A stretch of DNA of 64,000 nucleotides from Antilocapra americana (GCA_007570785.1 ML660772.1:35386627-35450626); one strand, 5' to 3'. Shown: positions 23,857 to 35,820, numbered from the stretch's first letter. The notes: generated by a model not told the origin, from the sequence alone. Numbers and translations are program-made.

Positions 23857-24429
23857 AGGCAGAATTGGTGTAACTTGATGGATCTGTTGACAGACACAAG
23901 GAAAGAGAATTAGAAGATGACTATGAGTCTTCTGCAATGGACAATTGAAAGAACTGTGTCACTATTTACTTGTTCATACGTGAGATGTTGGAAGAGTGGT
24001 TGTGGAAATCAGGAGTGCCATTTAGGATATGGTGATTTTTAAAAGTCTTTAAGCCAATCAAATGTCAAGTTGAAAGTGTGAACCCAGAGCACAAAGGCAA
24101 GTTCTAGACTGAAGGGGAAAAACTGGGATGTCTTTTTTCAGGGGAGGGATGTCTCGACAGTACTGAAAACCATAGGGATATATATTAAGCTGTTGAATAT
24201 TACTTTTTCCTTAGTTATTGATGTATAATTAATAACATAAGTCTGGAAACCATCAAGAATGGAGTTTTTAAATCCCTATTAGTGAAATTTCAAGAACACT
24301 ATAATCCTCAGGAAAAATATTTTGAGCCAGAAATTGAAATGGATTTCTTAGACTCTGGAAAGTTATGCCTGTGGAGTGATCTGCCAGTCTGGTTGGGATA
24401 TGATGAACTGGAATGAGCTTGAACTTAGA

Positions 24430-24640
24430 CCAAGATGGACCTGGGTCTGAATTCCAGTTCTCTCATCATGAAGTTATGTGGCTTTAAGGAAGTTTCTTGT
24501 CCTTTTCATCTTCTGTTTAATTACCTAAACAACAAAAATTAAAATGCCTACCTTGTAGAGTTGTTGTGAAAATTACAAATAATATATGCAAAAAATGCCT
24601 AGCACAGGATGGTACTCAGCAAATAGTAGCAACATTAAAT
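24430..24640 (+). repeat. MIR SINE
   Basis: acctgggtctgaattccagt, atgtggctttaaggaagttt, ccttgtagagttgttgtgaa and gcctagcacaggatggtact in MIR order. Confidence 0.78.
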
Positions 24641-24659
24641 TCCATTTCTTCCCTACATC

Positions 24660-25985
24660 ATAAGATGTCTTGAAAGACACCACATCTACTTTCATACCTC
24701 ATTCTCCCCTTCACGCCAATCAAGTTTCCCATCCCTCCAATTCCACAGGATCTCCTCTGGTCAGATCACCAGTGGTGTTCAATTTGTCCTCAATTTTGCA
24801 CCCCTTCTCCACAGCATTTTGACCCAGGTGATCACTTCTCCCTTGTTGATTACCTTTCTTCTCTTGGCTTCAGTGACACCATACCATTCTGGTTTCCTGG
24901 TTTCCTGCCTGTATCACAGAAAACTTCTTCTTAGTCTCCTTTGCTGGATCGTTTCCCAACTCAGACTCAGTGTCTCAGTGTTAGAGATCCTTTACTTTTG
25001 TTGCCTCACTCTCTCCAATGTAATGTTATCCAGTCCTGTCATTTTTAAATACATCTATACACTCCCAAATTTCCATCTTCCCCTGAACTCCAAATTCATA
25101 CATTCAGCACCTCCTTGGTATCTTCATATGACGAGCTCATCAAGTTTAACAGATAAAAAACCAGAATTCCTGACCTACCCCACTCAAGTCTTCTGCCATC
25201 TTAGTAAGATGGTGTCATAATCCACCTAGTGGTACTCTACCAAAATCCTACCCGTCAGCACATATTCTCAACTCTGCTTCCAAAGTATATCCACACACTG
25301 TTTCATCTGTGCTGCCAACCCCCAAGACCCAGTCCTCAGAGTTTCTTACCTAAATTATTGCTCAAATGGTCTCCAGGATTCCACTACAACCCATTCTTCC
25401 ATGGCAGCCAGAATGAACTTTTCAAGATATAAATCAGGTGATGTCACTTTCACATCTTAAATCTTTAATTGGATTTCTTAGAATGAAGTCCAAGTTGTTT
25501 ACTCTGGTTCATGAAAGCTTACATGATTGAGCCTCAGCTTCCTTTCTAATCCCTCTCAATTCACCCTCCCCTCCTACCTCACCTTCTTTCTTTCTTCTAA
25601 GCTTAGTTTCCCATCAGGGTCTTGCCCTACTTGTTTTCTCTGGCTAAAACTCTCTGCTCCAGATCTTGTCATGTTGGGTCCTTTCTGATCATTCTCAAAG
25701 AGTCCTTCCTGATTATCCAGTCTAAAATAGCACCCACTCCCCTCAGTCATGCTCTGCCACATAACCCTGCCTTATTTTCATTTTGTTATTTATAGCTATT
25801 TGACATTTTCTTGTTTATCTCTGTGTTTACTTCTGTATTACCTGTCTCCCCTCCACTAGATTATAGACTCCAAGAAAGCAGAGATAGATCTCTCTTTTTC
25901 ATCTCTGTACCCATGAGAACCTAGATGGAAGCTGACACACAACAGACTCCCAAATATGTGTATCAAATGAGTGAAAAAATGACTG
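24660..25985 (+). pseudogene. L2 LINE remnant, sense
   Basis: This looks like the reverse-transcriptase end and 3' region of an L2. Nucleotide landmarks: tctcctctggtcagatcacc, ggtttcctggtttcctgcct, tctcctttgctggatcgttt, cccaaatttccatcttcccc, tcttgcc-type phrases, then the 3' terminus near aacctagatggaagctgaca. A 133-codon frame at 24819-25220 overlaps the old RT region, but the RT reading is shared between frames and broken, so no working protein is left. An old mammalian fossil element. Confidence 0.78.
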
Positions 25986-26079
25986 AACAGTAGTTGTTAT
26001 TGCTCTACCCTTGTACACCTGAGGCTCAGATGCTGTGGAATATCATCCTTTACCCGGCCCAATTTTTGTCACTTGACCC

Positions 26080-26805
26080 ATTTTTTCTGCTTTACCCAAA
26101 TGCTTTATCTTCTCTTTCCCAAGGCCCAGCTAGTTATTAAATTCTGTCAAACATCTATTTCTCTCTTGTCCTCTCCCACCCATGTCTACTGCTTAACCTC
26201 AGGATCTCATCATCATTTACCTTAACATTATAGTCTCTTAACTGTTCTATCTCCCTCTAGCTTCATTATTCTTAAATCTAATATTGAATTTTTCTCATAT
26301 ACTAATTTCAGTTAGTAGCCTTCAGAATCCCCACTTTTTCTTAGATTCTTAGGTAAGGTCCTCTGTGATTGGGCCCCTGCCTTTAGTGGACATCACAGTT
26401 CACAAATTCCCCTATGCTCCAGCCATTCCAAAATGACTTTCAAATGGCTTCCAAATTTCACCTTTTTGCTCTGGTACAGACTATTCCTCCTTCTGGAAAT
26501 GCCCTTCTACCAGCCTATGCCTTTCCATCTGTATGTTAAACTCATAATCTGCCTTTACTAACCAATTTAAGGACCTCCCCTTATGCAGAATCTTCTCCAA
26601 CCTACCAAATCCATGTTAGTCATTTTTGCCTGTGTGGCCTCTTTAACCTACTTTTGTTATTTTACTTTTCTAGCTATATGACAATTATTTACTAGCTTGG
26701 TATCATGTAGTGAGCTCTGCTACTACATATGACACTATGTTTTATCTTTGCAACCCTAGCACTCATCCTGGGATATTATAAAATGTCACTGATAAATATT
26801 TGCTT
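26080..26805 (+). repeat. Second L2 LINE fragment, sense
   Basis: Follows the first L2 directly and again carries 3'-half landmarks (tcctctgtgattgggcccct, ctccagccattccaaaatga, cctccttctggaaatgccct, aaatgtcactgataaatatt). Since 3'-half sequence occurs twice in the same orientation, these are two separate copies. Confidence 0.7.
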
Positions 26806-27570
26806 ATAGAGAAAAACAAAGAATCTAAAGACAAATGCATTCAGCAACCCAACAAACATGAATTATGAAAAATAAGTTGTGTTTCTAAATCACCATTTAT
26901 AAAGTATCAGTGAAAGATGTCATATGTTATTACTCTTCGGTACTTACCAGTAAGGAATGATGGGAAAATAGAAATTATACATTTTGAAAACCTGCTTAAT
27001 GATTTTGATCAAAGCTCAAAGACTTGGAAATCACACAGTTTTGAGAACTGTTTATCATTCCAATGCCTCTCCTCTCCATTTGCTGTTTTGAAAAAAGCCA
27101 GGTAACAAAATCTTTATTTTGCATGCATCTTATAGTTGCTTTGATTAAAAGAATAGCCAGCAGTCTGCTTATTAGGAGCAGTCTAGGTTGTTTTCAAATT
27201 CCTGAATTAAATGCACAAATCAGTTCTTCTAATAGTCCTTGGAAATACAGAGCAACCAAGCAACTGCTAAAAGGAAGGGAGATGCTTGATGTTCTTTTGA
27301 TGAAGCCTGAAAATACTAGGAACACTAAAAAATGCTGGAACCATTGCACAGCAGAGTCAGTGTTAACTGGAGAACCACACTAAAAATATAAGGCTCTTTT
27401 TTTCCCCACTGTTATTCCCTAAAATTATCTGAAAATCTACAATAGGATGTACATCTAAACCTTACCATGAGATCTCTCCTGCACAAAATAGAAAACGATC
27501 TTCCCCACTTCTCAAGGCCTGTCCTTCCTACTACTAAAGTTAGGATATTATATTTTTTTTAAAATCCCTG
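26806..27570. other. Intergenic DNA, no gene seen
   Basis: AT-rich sequence with two small frames (26917-27105 and 27063-27383) that have no known motif. Its right end (from about 27558) belongs to a roughly 100-bp repeat that recurs at 41618-41712. Confidence 0.5.
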
Positions 27571-27586
27571 TTAAAAAGCACCTATT
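27571..27586. repeat. Left target-site duplication of the large L1
   Basis: ttaaaaagcacctatt pairs with ttaaaaagcacctgtt at 36535-36550 (15 of 16 identical). Confidence 0.9.
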
Positions 27587-27587
27587 G

Positions 27588-27596
27588 AAGATGGCG
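27588..27596 (+). promoter_or_regulatory. YY1-like motif at the L1 5' end
   Basis: aagatggcg lies at the first bases of the L1. In human L1 a YY1 site (AAGATGGC) near the 5' end positions transcription start. A comparable role here is inferred from position and sequence. Confidence 0.5.
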
Positions 27597-28569
27597 GAGG
27601 AGTAGGTGGACATGAATACATCTCTCTCCACTGACACATCAGAAATACACCTTCAGACACAGAAGTGCATGCAGAATGCCAGCTGAGAGCAGACAGAAAT
27701 ACCTGACCAGTGGAAAAGAATATACTGACCCACGTAAACCTCAGTAGGACAAAGGAACTAGGTGGGGAAAACAGGAGTGTTAGTAGGACTGGACCTGCCC
27801 TTGGCATGTGGGGGACCTGAAGCACGGGTCTGACCCCCACACTGGGGCAATTGTCTGAATCAGAGAAGAAGCATTTAAGGCTAAGAGGGAAACAGCTGAT
27901 CTGTGGCCGCCTAAATGGAATGAGAATCAGACAGTCCTTGCCTCAGCCATACATACCACAGGCAGTGCCGCAGCTGGGAGCTGGAGTTTAGGGATTGTGG
28001 AGCAATCCCAGGGCGAGGGTTGCTGTTGACTGCAGAGAGACGGATGGAGAGGATGTGAGGGAGGAGACTGTGATGGGAAATGCCTGTGGAGGAAAGCCGG
28101 ATAGCCATGGAATCAGGGTGATACTGCTGAGTCATGAGTAGGGGATGGAGCCATCACCATAGCCTCCCCACTGCCCCCCCCCAACCATGGCCAGCATTGG
28201 CAGCTGAACAATAAAGAGGCTGGCCCATCAAACGCCTGAGGCACTGAACTACAAAGTGACCCCAACCAAAGGAGCACCAGCCAGGGTGCTCCTTCAAGTG
28301 ACTGATGCACAGAACAGAGAAGGACCCAAGGGAAGGAAGCCCTCTAAGTGCCTGAATGGGCAGAGCTATGGAGAAAGACTGGCCAAAGAGGCCTTCTGAT
28401 CACCAGCTTCAAGAGCCTCGAAAGAGACTCTGATAGGGCCATACCCGCAGCAGAGGCAGTCGGTGTTCCTGCACACTTGGTCCCTCCTCCAAGGAGGAGC
28501 TCTACCTTCACATTCAACTCTCACTAGGGCAGAGCTGCCACAGGCAAAAAGAGTCTTGTGCCTATATGC

Positions 28570-28690
28570 AGGGTCTTCGATAGTGTCTGACTCTTTGTGA
28601 CCCTGTGGACTGTGGCCTGCCAGGCTTCTCTGTCAGGGAGGGGATTCTCCAGGCAAGAATACTGGAGCATATTGGCCAATACTGGTTGCC
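28570..28690 (-). repeat. BovA-like segment within the L1 5' region
   Basis: agtgtctgactctttgtgac, gcctgccaggcttctctgtc and ggattctccaggcaagaata are reversed BovA monomer sequence embedded in the L1 5' UTR. I see no TSD. It may be part of the L1 subfamily itself rather than a separate insertion. Confidence 0.65.
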
Positions 28691-29346
28691 ATACCCTCCT
28701 GCTGCCCTAGCTGCCAACTCCCCTAAGTACCTGGTGCTGCCAGAACCCCTGCGACTCAAAGACCAGCACCACCTCCACACAGGGGCAAACCCAAGTCCTC
28801 CAGGGCAGCCTCAGGAGCAAACCCCAGTGGACGACCCACATGCAGGGGTGGAAATAAAACCATAGTTGAAACCCAGGGGCAGTGTGGCTAAGGAAGAAGA
28901 CCCAAAACCTTCCCACCTGCTGTACAAGCTGCAGATTAAATCCACACAATCAACTAGGCAGATTCTGTGTCCATGGAACATATAAAAGGCCATTGAGAGC
29001 TCCCACAAAAGAAAATGCACTAGTTCTGATAGCTGTGGACATTGGAGGCAAGAACACACAGGAGTAGGAGCAGATTAGAATCTGACCTGCCCCCACGGCA
29101 GGTCCAGAGATCAGCACAGTGTTAGAGGGCATCCTAGGGAGGTGAAGTTGACTGTGACTCCTAGCAAGGGAAAGGACTCTGACAAGAGTGACTCAAGAAA
29201 AACATTCATTATTCTTATGTTTTGACTTACTCTATAGATTCTTTTGGATTTTTTTTCTCTTTTTTTTCCTTTTTCCCCCTCTGTTGTCAATTTTGTTGGC
29301 ACTACCATAAAATCTAACTAAGCTTTTGAGCTTTTTTTTTCTTTTT

Positions 29347-30330
29347 CAGTCACATTTTTTATCGTTGTTATAAACCTCTGCCTCTATGTTGGGCTTTTGC
29401 AGTTCTGGGGAGTGTTGTTGTTTTTCTTTTCTTCTTTTTTTTAATTTTAATTTTTTAAACCTATTATTATCTTTTCTACATTTATTCCTTTGTTTGCTTT
29501 TCCTACCGTTCTTTTCCCTCTGCAGTTAATCTTTAATGTATATAAAATCTTATTTATCTACCTCTATTTAACTTTGCATATCTATCTTTCTTTTTCTTTC
29601 CTCTAGTCTCAACATATTTGTTAGTTTTATATTCATTGTATTATACCCCAGTTGGCACCTTGCTTTAGTTTTGTTTTCCATTTTGTGCTTTAGTTAATTT
29701 TGTTCTGGTAGACATAATTTTTGGTTCCCTTTGTTTTCCAGGTCAATCTATTGTACTTTATTTTTGTTGGACTGTTTTGATTTTGCTTGTGGGTATATAT
29801 GTATATGTGTATATTTACTCACATTTTTTATTGTTGTTATAAACCTCTGCCTGCCTCTAGGTTGGGCCTTTGCAGTTCTGTGGAGTTTTCCTTTCTTCCG
29901 TTTTCTCTTTCTTCTTCCATTTTTTTCTCTTTTTTATAATTTTAATTTTCCTACACCTGTTATATTTTTTCTATATGTATTCCTTTGTTTGCCTTTCCTA
30001 CTGTTCTTTTCCCCTTGTAGTTAATCTTTAATATATATATAAATCTTCTTCATCTACCTCTATTTAACTTTGCATAGCTATTCTTTCTTTCCTTTCTTCT
30101 CAACATATTTGTTAGTTTTATTTTCATTGCTTTATTCTCCAGTTGGCACCTTGCTTTAGTTTGTTTTCCAGTTTGCACTTTAGTTAGTTTCATTCTAGTA
30201 GATATAATTTTGGGTTTCCTTTATTCACTAAGTCAATCTATTGTACTTTATTTTCACTGGACTGTTGATTTTGCTTATGGGTGTATATGTACATGTGTAT
30301 ATTCAGTCACACTTTTTACTGTTGTTATAA
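29347..30330 (+). repeat. Tandem duplication of a 470-490 bp T-rich unit in the L1
   Basis: Unit 1 (29347 to about 29815) and unit 2 (about 29816-30303) share the same order of phrases: tcacattttttatYgttgtt, ataaacctctgcctc, gttaatctttaatRtatata, cagttggcaccttgctttag and caatctattgtactttattt. A third unit starts at 30304 (cagtcacactttttactgtt) and stops after about 27 bp at the ORF1 sequence. Both units lack coding capacity; a 97-codon frame at 29731-30024 is T-rich noise. Confidence 0.85.
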
Positions 30331-30830
30331 ACCAACATTTGAATTATAGGGGTCCCAGAAGAAGAAGAGAAAAAGAAAGGATATGAGACAATTTTTGAAG
30401 AGATTATAGTTGAAAATTTCCCCAACATGGAAAAAAGTAGTCAATCAATTCCAAGAGGCACAGAGTCCCTTACAGGATAAACCAAAGGAGAAACATGCCA
30501 AGACACATACTAATCAAACTAACAAAGAAAGAATATTAAAAGCAGCAAGGGAGAAGCAACAAGTAACATACAAGGGAAACACCATATGCTTAACAGCTGA
30601 TCTTTCAGCAGAAACTCTGCAGGCCAGAAGGGAATGGCAGGATATATTTAAAGTACTGAAAGGGAAAAACCTACAACCAAGATTACTGTACCTGGCAAGG
30701 ATCTCATTCAAAATTGATGGAGAAATAAAAAGCTTTTCAGACTACTGAAAGTTAAGAGAATCCAGTACCACCAAACCAGTTTTACAACAAATGTTAAACG
30801 GACTTATATAGTCAAGAAATATAAGCAAGA
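30331..30830 (+). pseudogene. L1 ORF1 (RNA-binding protein), second half only
   Basis: Translation from about 30331 reads NI-stop-IIGVPEEEE, the start of the ORF1 RNA-recognition part. It continues through ILKAAREKQQVTYKGN and LSAETLQARREWQDIFKVLK to ARISFKIDGEIKSF (frame 30410-30748), the C-terminal domain. The coiled-coil N-terminal half (about 150 residues in other mammalian L1s) is absent. The early stop is tga where cga is expected, consistent with CpG decay. ORF1p normally binds L1 RNA as a trimer; this remnant could not trimerise. Confidence 0.85.
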
Positions 30831-30880
30831 GAAGAAAAAAAAAAAAAGATCTACAAAATCAACCCCAAACAATTAAGAAA

Positions 30881-32647
30881 ATGGCAATAGGAACATATAT
30901 AGCAATAATTACTTTAAATGTAAATGCATTAAATGCTCCAATCAAAAGACACAGACTGGCTGAATGGATACAAAAACAAGACCCATATATATACTGTCTA
31001 CAAGAAACCCGCATCAGACCTAAAGACACATATAGACTGAAAATGAGAGGATGGAAAAATATATTTCATGCAAATGGGAAGCAAAAGAAAGCTGTAATAG
31101 TATTCCTCATATCAGACAAAATAGACCTTAAAATAAAGAAGATTACAAGAGGTAAGGAAGGACACTACATAATAATCAGGGGATTGATCCAAGAAGACAT
31201 ATTGATCCAAGAAGACATAACAATTGTAAATATCTAGGCACCCAACATAGGAGCACCTCAACACGTAAGACAAACACTAACAGACATAAAAGGAGAAATT
31301 GACAGTAACACAATAATAGTAGGAGACTTTAACACCCCACCCCAATGGACACACCATCAAAACAGAAAACTAACAAGGAAACGCAAGGCTTAAATAATAC
31401 ATTAGATGAGATGGATCTCATTGATATCTCCAGGAGATTCCATCCAAATGCAGAATACATCTTTCAACATCCTGAACATTCTCCAGGATAGACCACATCT
31501 TGTGTCACAAATCAAACCTCAGTAACATTAAGAAAACTGAAATCACTCAAGCATCTTCTCCAACAACAACGCTATGAGACTAGATATCAATTACAGGAAA
31601 AAAAACTGTAAGAAACACAAATATATGGAGATTAAACAACACATTTCTAAATAACCAACAGGTTACTGAAGAAATCATAAAGGAAAGCAAAGATTTTCTA
31701 GAAACAAATGACAATGAAAACATGACAACTCAAAATCTATGGGATGCAGCAAAAGCAGTCCTAAGAGGGAAGTTTATAGCAATATAATCCTACCTCAAGA
31801 AACAAGAAAAATATCAAATAGACAGCCTAATTTTACACCTAAAACAACTGGAAAAAGAAAAAAAAATAGTAGAAGGAAAGAAATCATAAAGATCTGAGCA
31901 GAAATAAATGAAAAAAAATGAAAGAAATAGTAAAGATTAATAAAACTGAAAGCTGGTTCTTTGAGAAGGTAAACAAAATTGACAAACCTTTAGCCAGACC
32001 CATCAAGAAAAAAATAGAGAAGAATCAAATCAACAAAATTAGAAATGAAAAAGGAGAGGTTACAACAGACAATGCAGAAATACAAAGGACTATAAGGGAC
32101 TATTATGAACAACTATATGGCAATAAAATGGATAACCTGGAAGAAATGGACAGATTCTCAGAAAAGTTCAATCTTCCAAGGCTGATTCAAGAAAAAATAG
32201 AAATTATGAACAACCCAATTACAAGCACTTAAATTGAAGCTGTGATCGAAACTCTCCCAAAAAAACAAAAGCCCAGGAACAGATTGCTTCACAGGAGAAT
32301 TCAATCAAATGTTTACAGAAGAGCTAATGCCTATCCTTCTAAAACTCTTTCCAAAAAATTGCAGACGAAGGAACACTTCCAAACTCATTCTATGAGGCCA
32401 CCATCACCCTGATACCAAAACCAGACAAAGACAACACAAAAGAAAACTATGGGCCAATATTACTAATGAACAATAGATGCAAAACTCCTCAACAAAATTT
32501 TAGCAAACAGAATTCAGTGACACATCAAAATGCTAAATAAATGATCAAGTGCATTTACTCCAGGGATGCAAGGATTCTTCAATATATGCAAATCAATCAA
32601 TGTGATACACCATATTAACAAATTGAAAGATAAAAACCATATGATAA
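30881..32647 (+). pseudogene. L1 ORF2 (endonuclease and start of reverse transcriptase), broken
   Basis: The endonuclease start is readable (LNVNALNAPIKRHRLAEW, CLQETRIRPKDTYRL, GHYIIIRG in 30881-31237), followed by a stop. VGDFNTP-type sequence near 31315-31340 carries a catalytic Asp and Asn. A second open piece at 31918-32232 holds the [20 protein letters not shown] linker region. Many stops and frame changes separate the pieces. The RT start ([14 protein letters not shown]) is interrupted at 32647 by the nested L1. Confidence 0.88.
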
Positions 32648-32702
32648 GTATGATCCCTTTGCCATACTTATCTTATGGTTTTTATCTTTCAATTTGTTAA
32701 TA
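32613..32702. repeat. Near-perfect 40-bp inverted repeat (hairpin) at the nested L1 junction
   Basis: Arm 32613-32652 and arm 32663-32702 are reverse complements with one mismatch in 40, separated by a 10-base loop (atccctttgc). The left arm is outer-L1 ORF2 sequence plus its target-site copy and five further bases. The right arm returns it in reverse and then joins inner L1 sequence at gatggagaaa. Confidence 0.95.
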
Positions 32703-34482
32703 GATGGAGAAATATACCGTGTTCGTGGATTGGAAGAATCAATATAGTGAAAATGAGTATACTACCCAAAGCAATCTATAGATTCAATGCAATTCCTATC
32801 AAGCTACCAGAGGTCTTTTTCAGAGAATTAGAACAAATAATTTCACAATTTGTATGGAAATACAAAAAACCTCGTATAGCCAAAGCAATCTTGAGAAAGA
32901 AGAATGGAACTGGAGGAATCAACCTACCTGACTTTAGGCTATACTACAAATCCACAGTCATTAAGACAGTATGGTACTGGCACAAAGACAGAAACATAGA
33001 TCAATGGAACAAAATAGAAAGCCCAGAGATAAATCCACGCATCTATGGACACCTTATCTTTGACAAAGGAGGCATGAATATACAATGGAGAAAAGACAAT
33101 CTCTTTAACAAGTGGTGCTGGGAAAACTGGACAGCCACTTGTAAAAGAATGAAACTAGAACACTTTCTAACACCATACACAAAGATAAACTCAAAATGGA
33201 TCAAAGATCTAAGCATAAGACCAGAAACTATAAAACTCCTAGAGGATAACATAGGCAAAACACTCTCCGACATAAACCAAAGCGGGATCCTCTATGACCC
33301 ACCTCCCAGAATATCAGAAATAAAAGCACGAATAAACAAATGGGACCTAATTAAAATTAAAAGCTTCTGCACAACAAAGGAAACTATAAGCAAGGTGAAA
33401 AGATAGCCTTCAGAATGGGAGAAAATAATAGCCAATGAAGCAACGGACAAACAATTAATCTCAAAAATATACAAGCAACTCCTGCAGCTCCATTCTAGAA
33501 AAATAAACGACCCAATCAAAAAGTGGGCCAAAGAACTTAACAGACATTTCTCCAAAGAAGACCTAAAAATGGCTAACAAACACATGAAAAGATGCTCAAC
33601 ATCACTCATTATCAGAGAAATGCAAATCAAAACCACAATGAGGTACCACTTTACACCAGTCAGAATGGCTGCAATCCAAAAATCTACAAGCAATAAATGC
33701 TGGAGAGGATGTGGAGAAAAGGGAACTCTCTTACACTGTTGGTGGGAATGCAAACTAGTACAGCCACTATGGAAAACAGTGTGGAGATTCCTTAAAAAAC
33801 TGCAAATAGACCTGCCATATGACCCAGCAATCCCACTGCTGGGCATAAACACCGAGGAAACCAGAATTGAAAGAGCCACGTGTACCCCAATGTTCATCGC
33901 TGCATTGTTTACAATAGCCAGGACATGGAAGCAACCTAGATGCCCATCAACTGATGAATGGATAAGAAAGCTGTGGTATATATACACAATGGAATATTAC
34001 TCAGCATTAAAAAAAAATTCGTTTGAAGCAGTTCTACTCAGGTGGACGGAACTGGAGCCTATTATCCAGAGTGAAGTAAGCCAGAAGGAAAAACAACAAT
34101 ACAGTATACTAACGCATATATATGGAATTTAGAAAGATGGTAATGAGAACCCTGCATGTGAGACAGCAAAAGGAATGCATATGTATAGAACAGACACGTG
34201 GACTCTGTGGAAGAGGGCAAGGGTGGGATGATATGGGAGAATGGCATTGAAACATGTTAATTACCATATGTGAAATCAATCGCCAGCCCAGGGTTGATGC
34301 TCTGGGCTGGTGCACGGGGATGTCCCAGGGGGAGGGAGTCGGGAGGGAGGGGGGAGGGGGGTTCTGGAGGGGGAGCATGTGTAGACCCATGGCGGTTTCA
34401 TGTCATTGTATGGCAAAACCAACACAATAAAGTAAAAAAAAATTAAAAAAAGAAAACAAGAAAATAATATTACTAAAAAAAA
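32648..34482 (+). mobile_element. Younger 5'-truncated L1 nested in the large L1
   Basis: The nine-base sequence atatgataa flanks it at 32639-32647 and 34483-34491, where outer ORF2 resumes (tctcaatagatgcagaaa). After the foldback, L1 sequence runs from 32703. A 243-codon frame (32675-33406) holds the ORF2 C-terminal part, for example [20 protein letters not shown] and [19 protein letters not shown] second frame (33569-34132) carries [20 protein letters not shown] through [16 protein letters not shown]. The ORF2 tail is nearly intact apart from one stop near 33406. It ends in a bovine-type 3' UTR with a G-rich stretch and an A tail. Confidence 0.9.
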
Positions 34483-35820
34483 ATATGATAATCTCAATAG
34501 ATGCAGAAAAAGCCTTTGACAAAATTTAGCAGCCATTTATGATTAAAACTCTTCAAAAAATGGACTTAGAAGGAACATACCTCAACATAGTAAAGGCCAT
34601 ATATGATAAGCCTACAGCAAACATTACTCTTAATGATGAAAAACTGAAATCATTCTCCGTGAGATCAGGAACAAGACAAGGGTATTCACTTTTGCCACTA
34701 TTATTACATAGGTCTGGAAGTCCTAGCTACAGCAATCAGAGAAGAAAAAGAAATAAAAGGAATCCATATTGGAAAAGAAGAAGTAAATTTCTCACTGCTT
34801 TCAGGCAACATAATACTGTACAAAGAAAACCCTAAAGATAGTGTCAGAAAATTACTAGAGCTCATCAGTGAATTTAGCAAAGTTGCAGGATACAAAATTA
34901 ATACACAGAAATCACTTGCATTTCTATATACTAACAATGAAAAATCAGAGAGAGAAATTAAGGAATCAATCACATTCACCATTGCAACAAAAAGAATTAA
35001 ATATCTAGGAATAAGCTTACCTAAGGAGACAAAAGAACTGTACATATAAAATTATAAGACACTGATGAAAGAAATCAAAGATTACATAAACAGATGGAGA
35101 GATATTCCATGTTCCTGGGTAGGAAAAAACAATTTTGTGAAAATGACTATCCTACCAAACACAATCTACAGATTCAATGCAGAGGCAGAACACTCGATGA
35201 CATAAATCAAAGAAAGATCCTCTATGACCCACCTCCAAAAGTAAGCAAGTGGGACCTGATTAAACTTAAAAGCTTTTGCACAGCAAAGGAAACGATAAGC
35301 AAGGTGAAAAGACAACCCTCCAAATGGGAAAAAATAATAGCAAATGAAACAACTGACAAAGAATTCATTTCCAAAATATACAAGCAGCTCATACAACCCA
35401 ATACCAGAAAAACAAACAACCCAATCAAAAAGTGGGAAAAAGACCTAAACAGACATTTCTCCAAAGAAGGCATACAGATGGCTAACAAACACATGAAAAG
35501 ATGCTCAACATCACTCATTATTAGAGAAATGCATATCAAAACCACAATTAGATATCACCTCACACCAGTCAGAATGGCCATCATCAAAAAGTCTACAAAA
35601 CAATAAAAGCTGGGTGTGGAGAAAAGGGAACGCTCTTGCACTGTTGGTGGGAATGTAAATTGATACAACCACTTTGGAAGATGGTATGGAGATTCCATTA
35701 AAAACTAGGAATAAAACCACTATATGATCCAGCCATCCCACTCCTAGGCATTTTTCCTGAGGAAACCAAAATTGAAAAAGACACGTGTATCCCATTACAC
35801 ATGTATGCACCACTATTTAC
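34483..35820 (+). pseudogene. Outer L1 ORF2 continuation, RT damaged
   Basis: Resumes with ISIDAEKAFDKI-type sequence, then [26 protein letters not shown] (34539-34835). The catalytic FADD box expected near 34799-34811 is destroyed (ctttcaggcaacataat). At about 35180 the sequence jumps from the FNA region straight to [17 protein letters not shown], a loss of several hundred bases relative to the inner copy. The ORF2 end follows at 35094-35606. Confidence 0.85.

Larger units (their letters stand above)
22845..24170 (-). repeat. L2 LINE, antisense, interrupted by SINEs
   Basis: Segments 22845-22975, about 23487-23673 and 23860-24170 read as a continuous reversed L2 (gaacatctgccatatgccta, agtccctgtccttatagaat, acctaaacaaaagataaatg, tttaggatatggtgattttt). 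Three ruminant SINEs were later inserted into it. Confidence 0.65.

Noticed and set aside
29731..30024. 97-codon hydrophobic frame resembling a membrane protein
   Set aside because: The Phe/Leu richness comes from the T-rich tandem repeat in the L1.
29347..30330. Repeated units considered as satellite DNA or a CRISPR-like array
   Set aside because: Only about two long T-rich units, no short repeat-spacer layout, and located inside an L1.
33292..33987. 231-codon minus-strand frame
   Set aside because: It is the antisense of the L1 ORF2 end; the same antisense frame appears in the other young L1 copies (35222, 38306 and 59093 regions).
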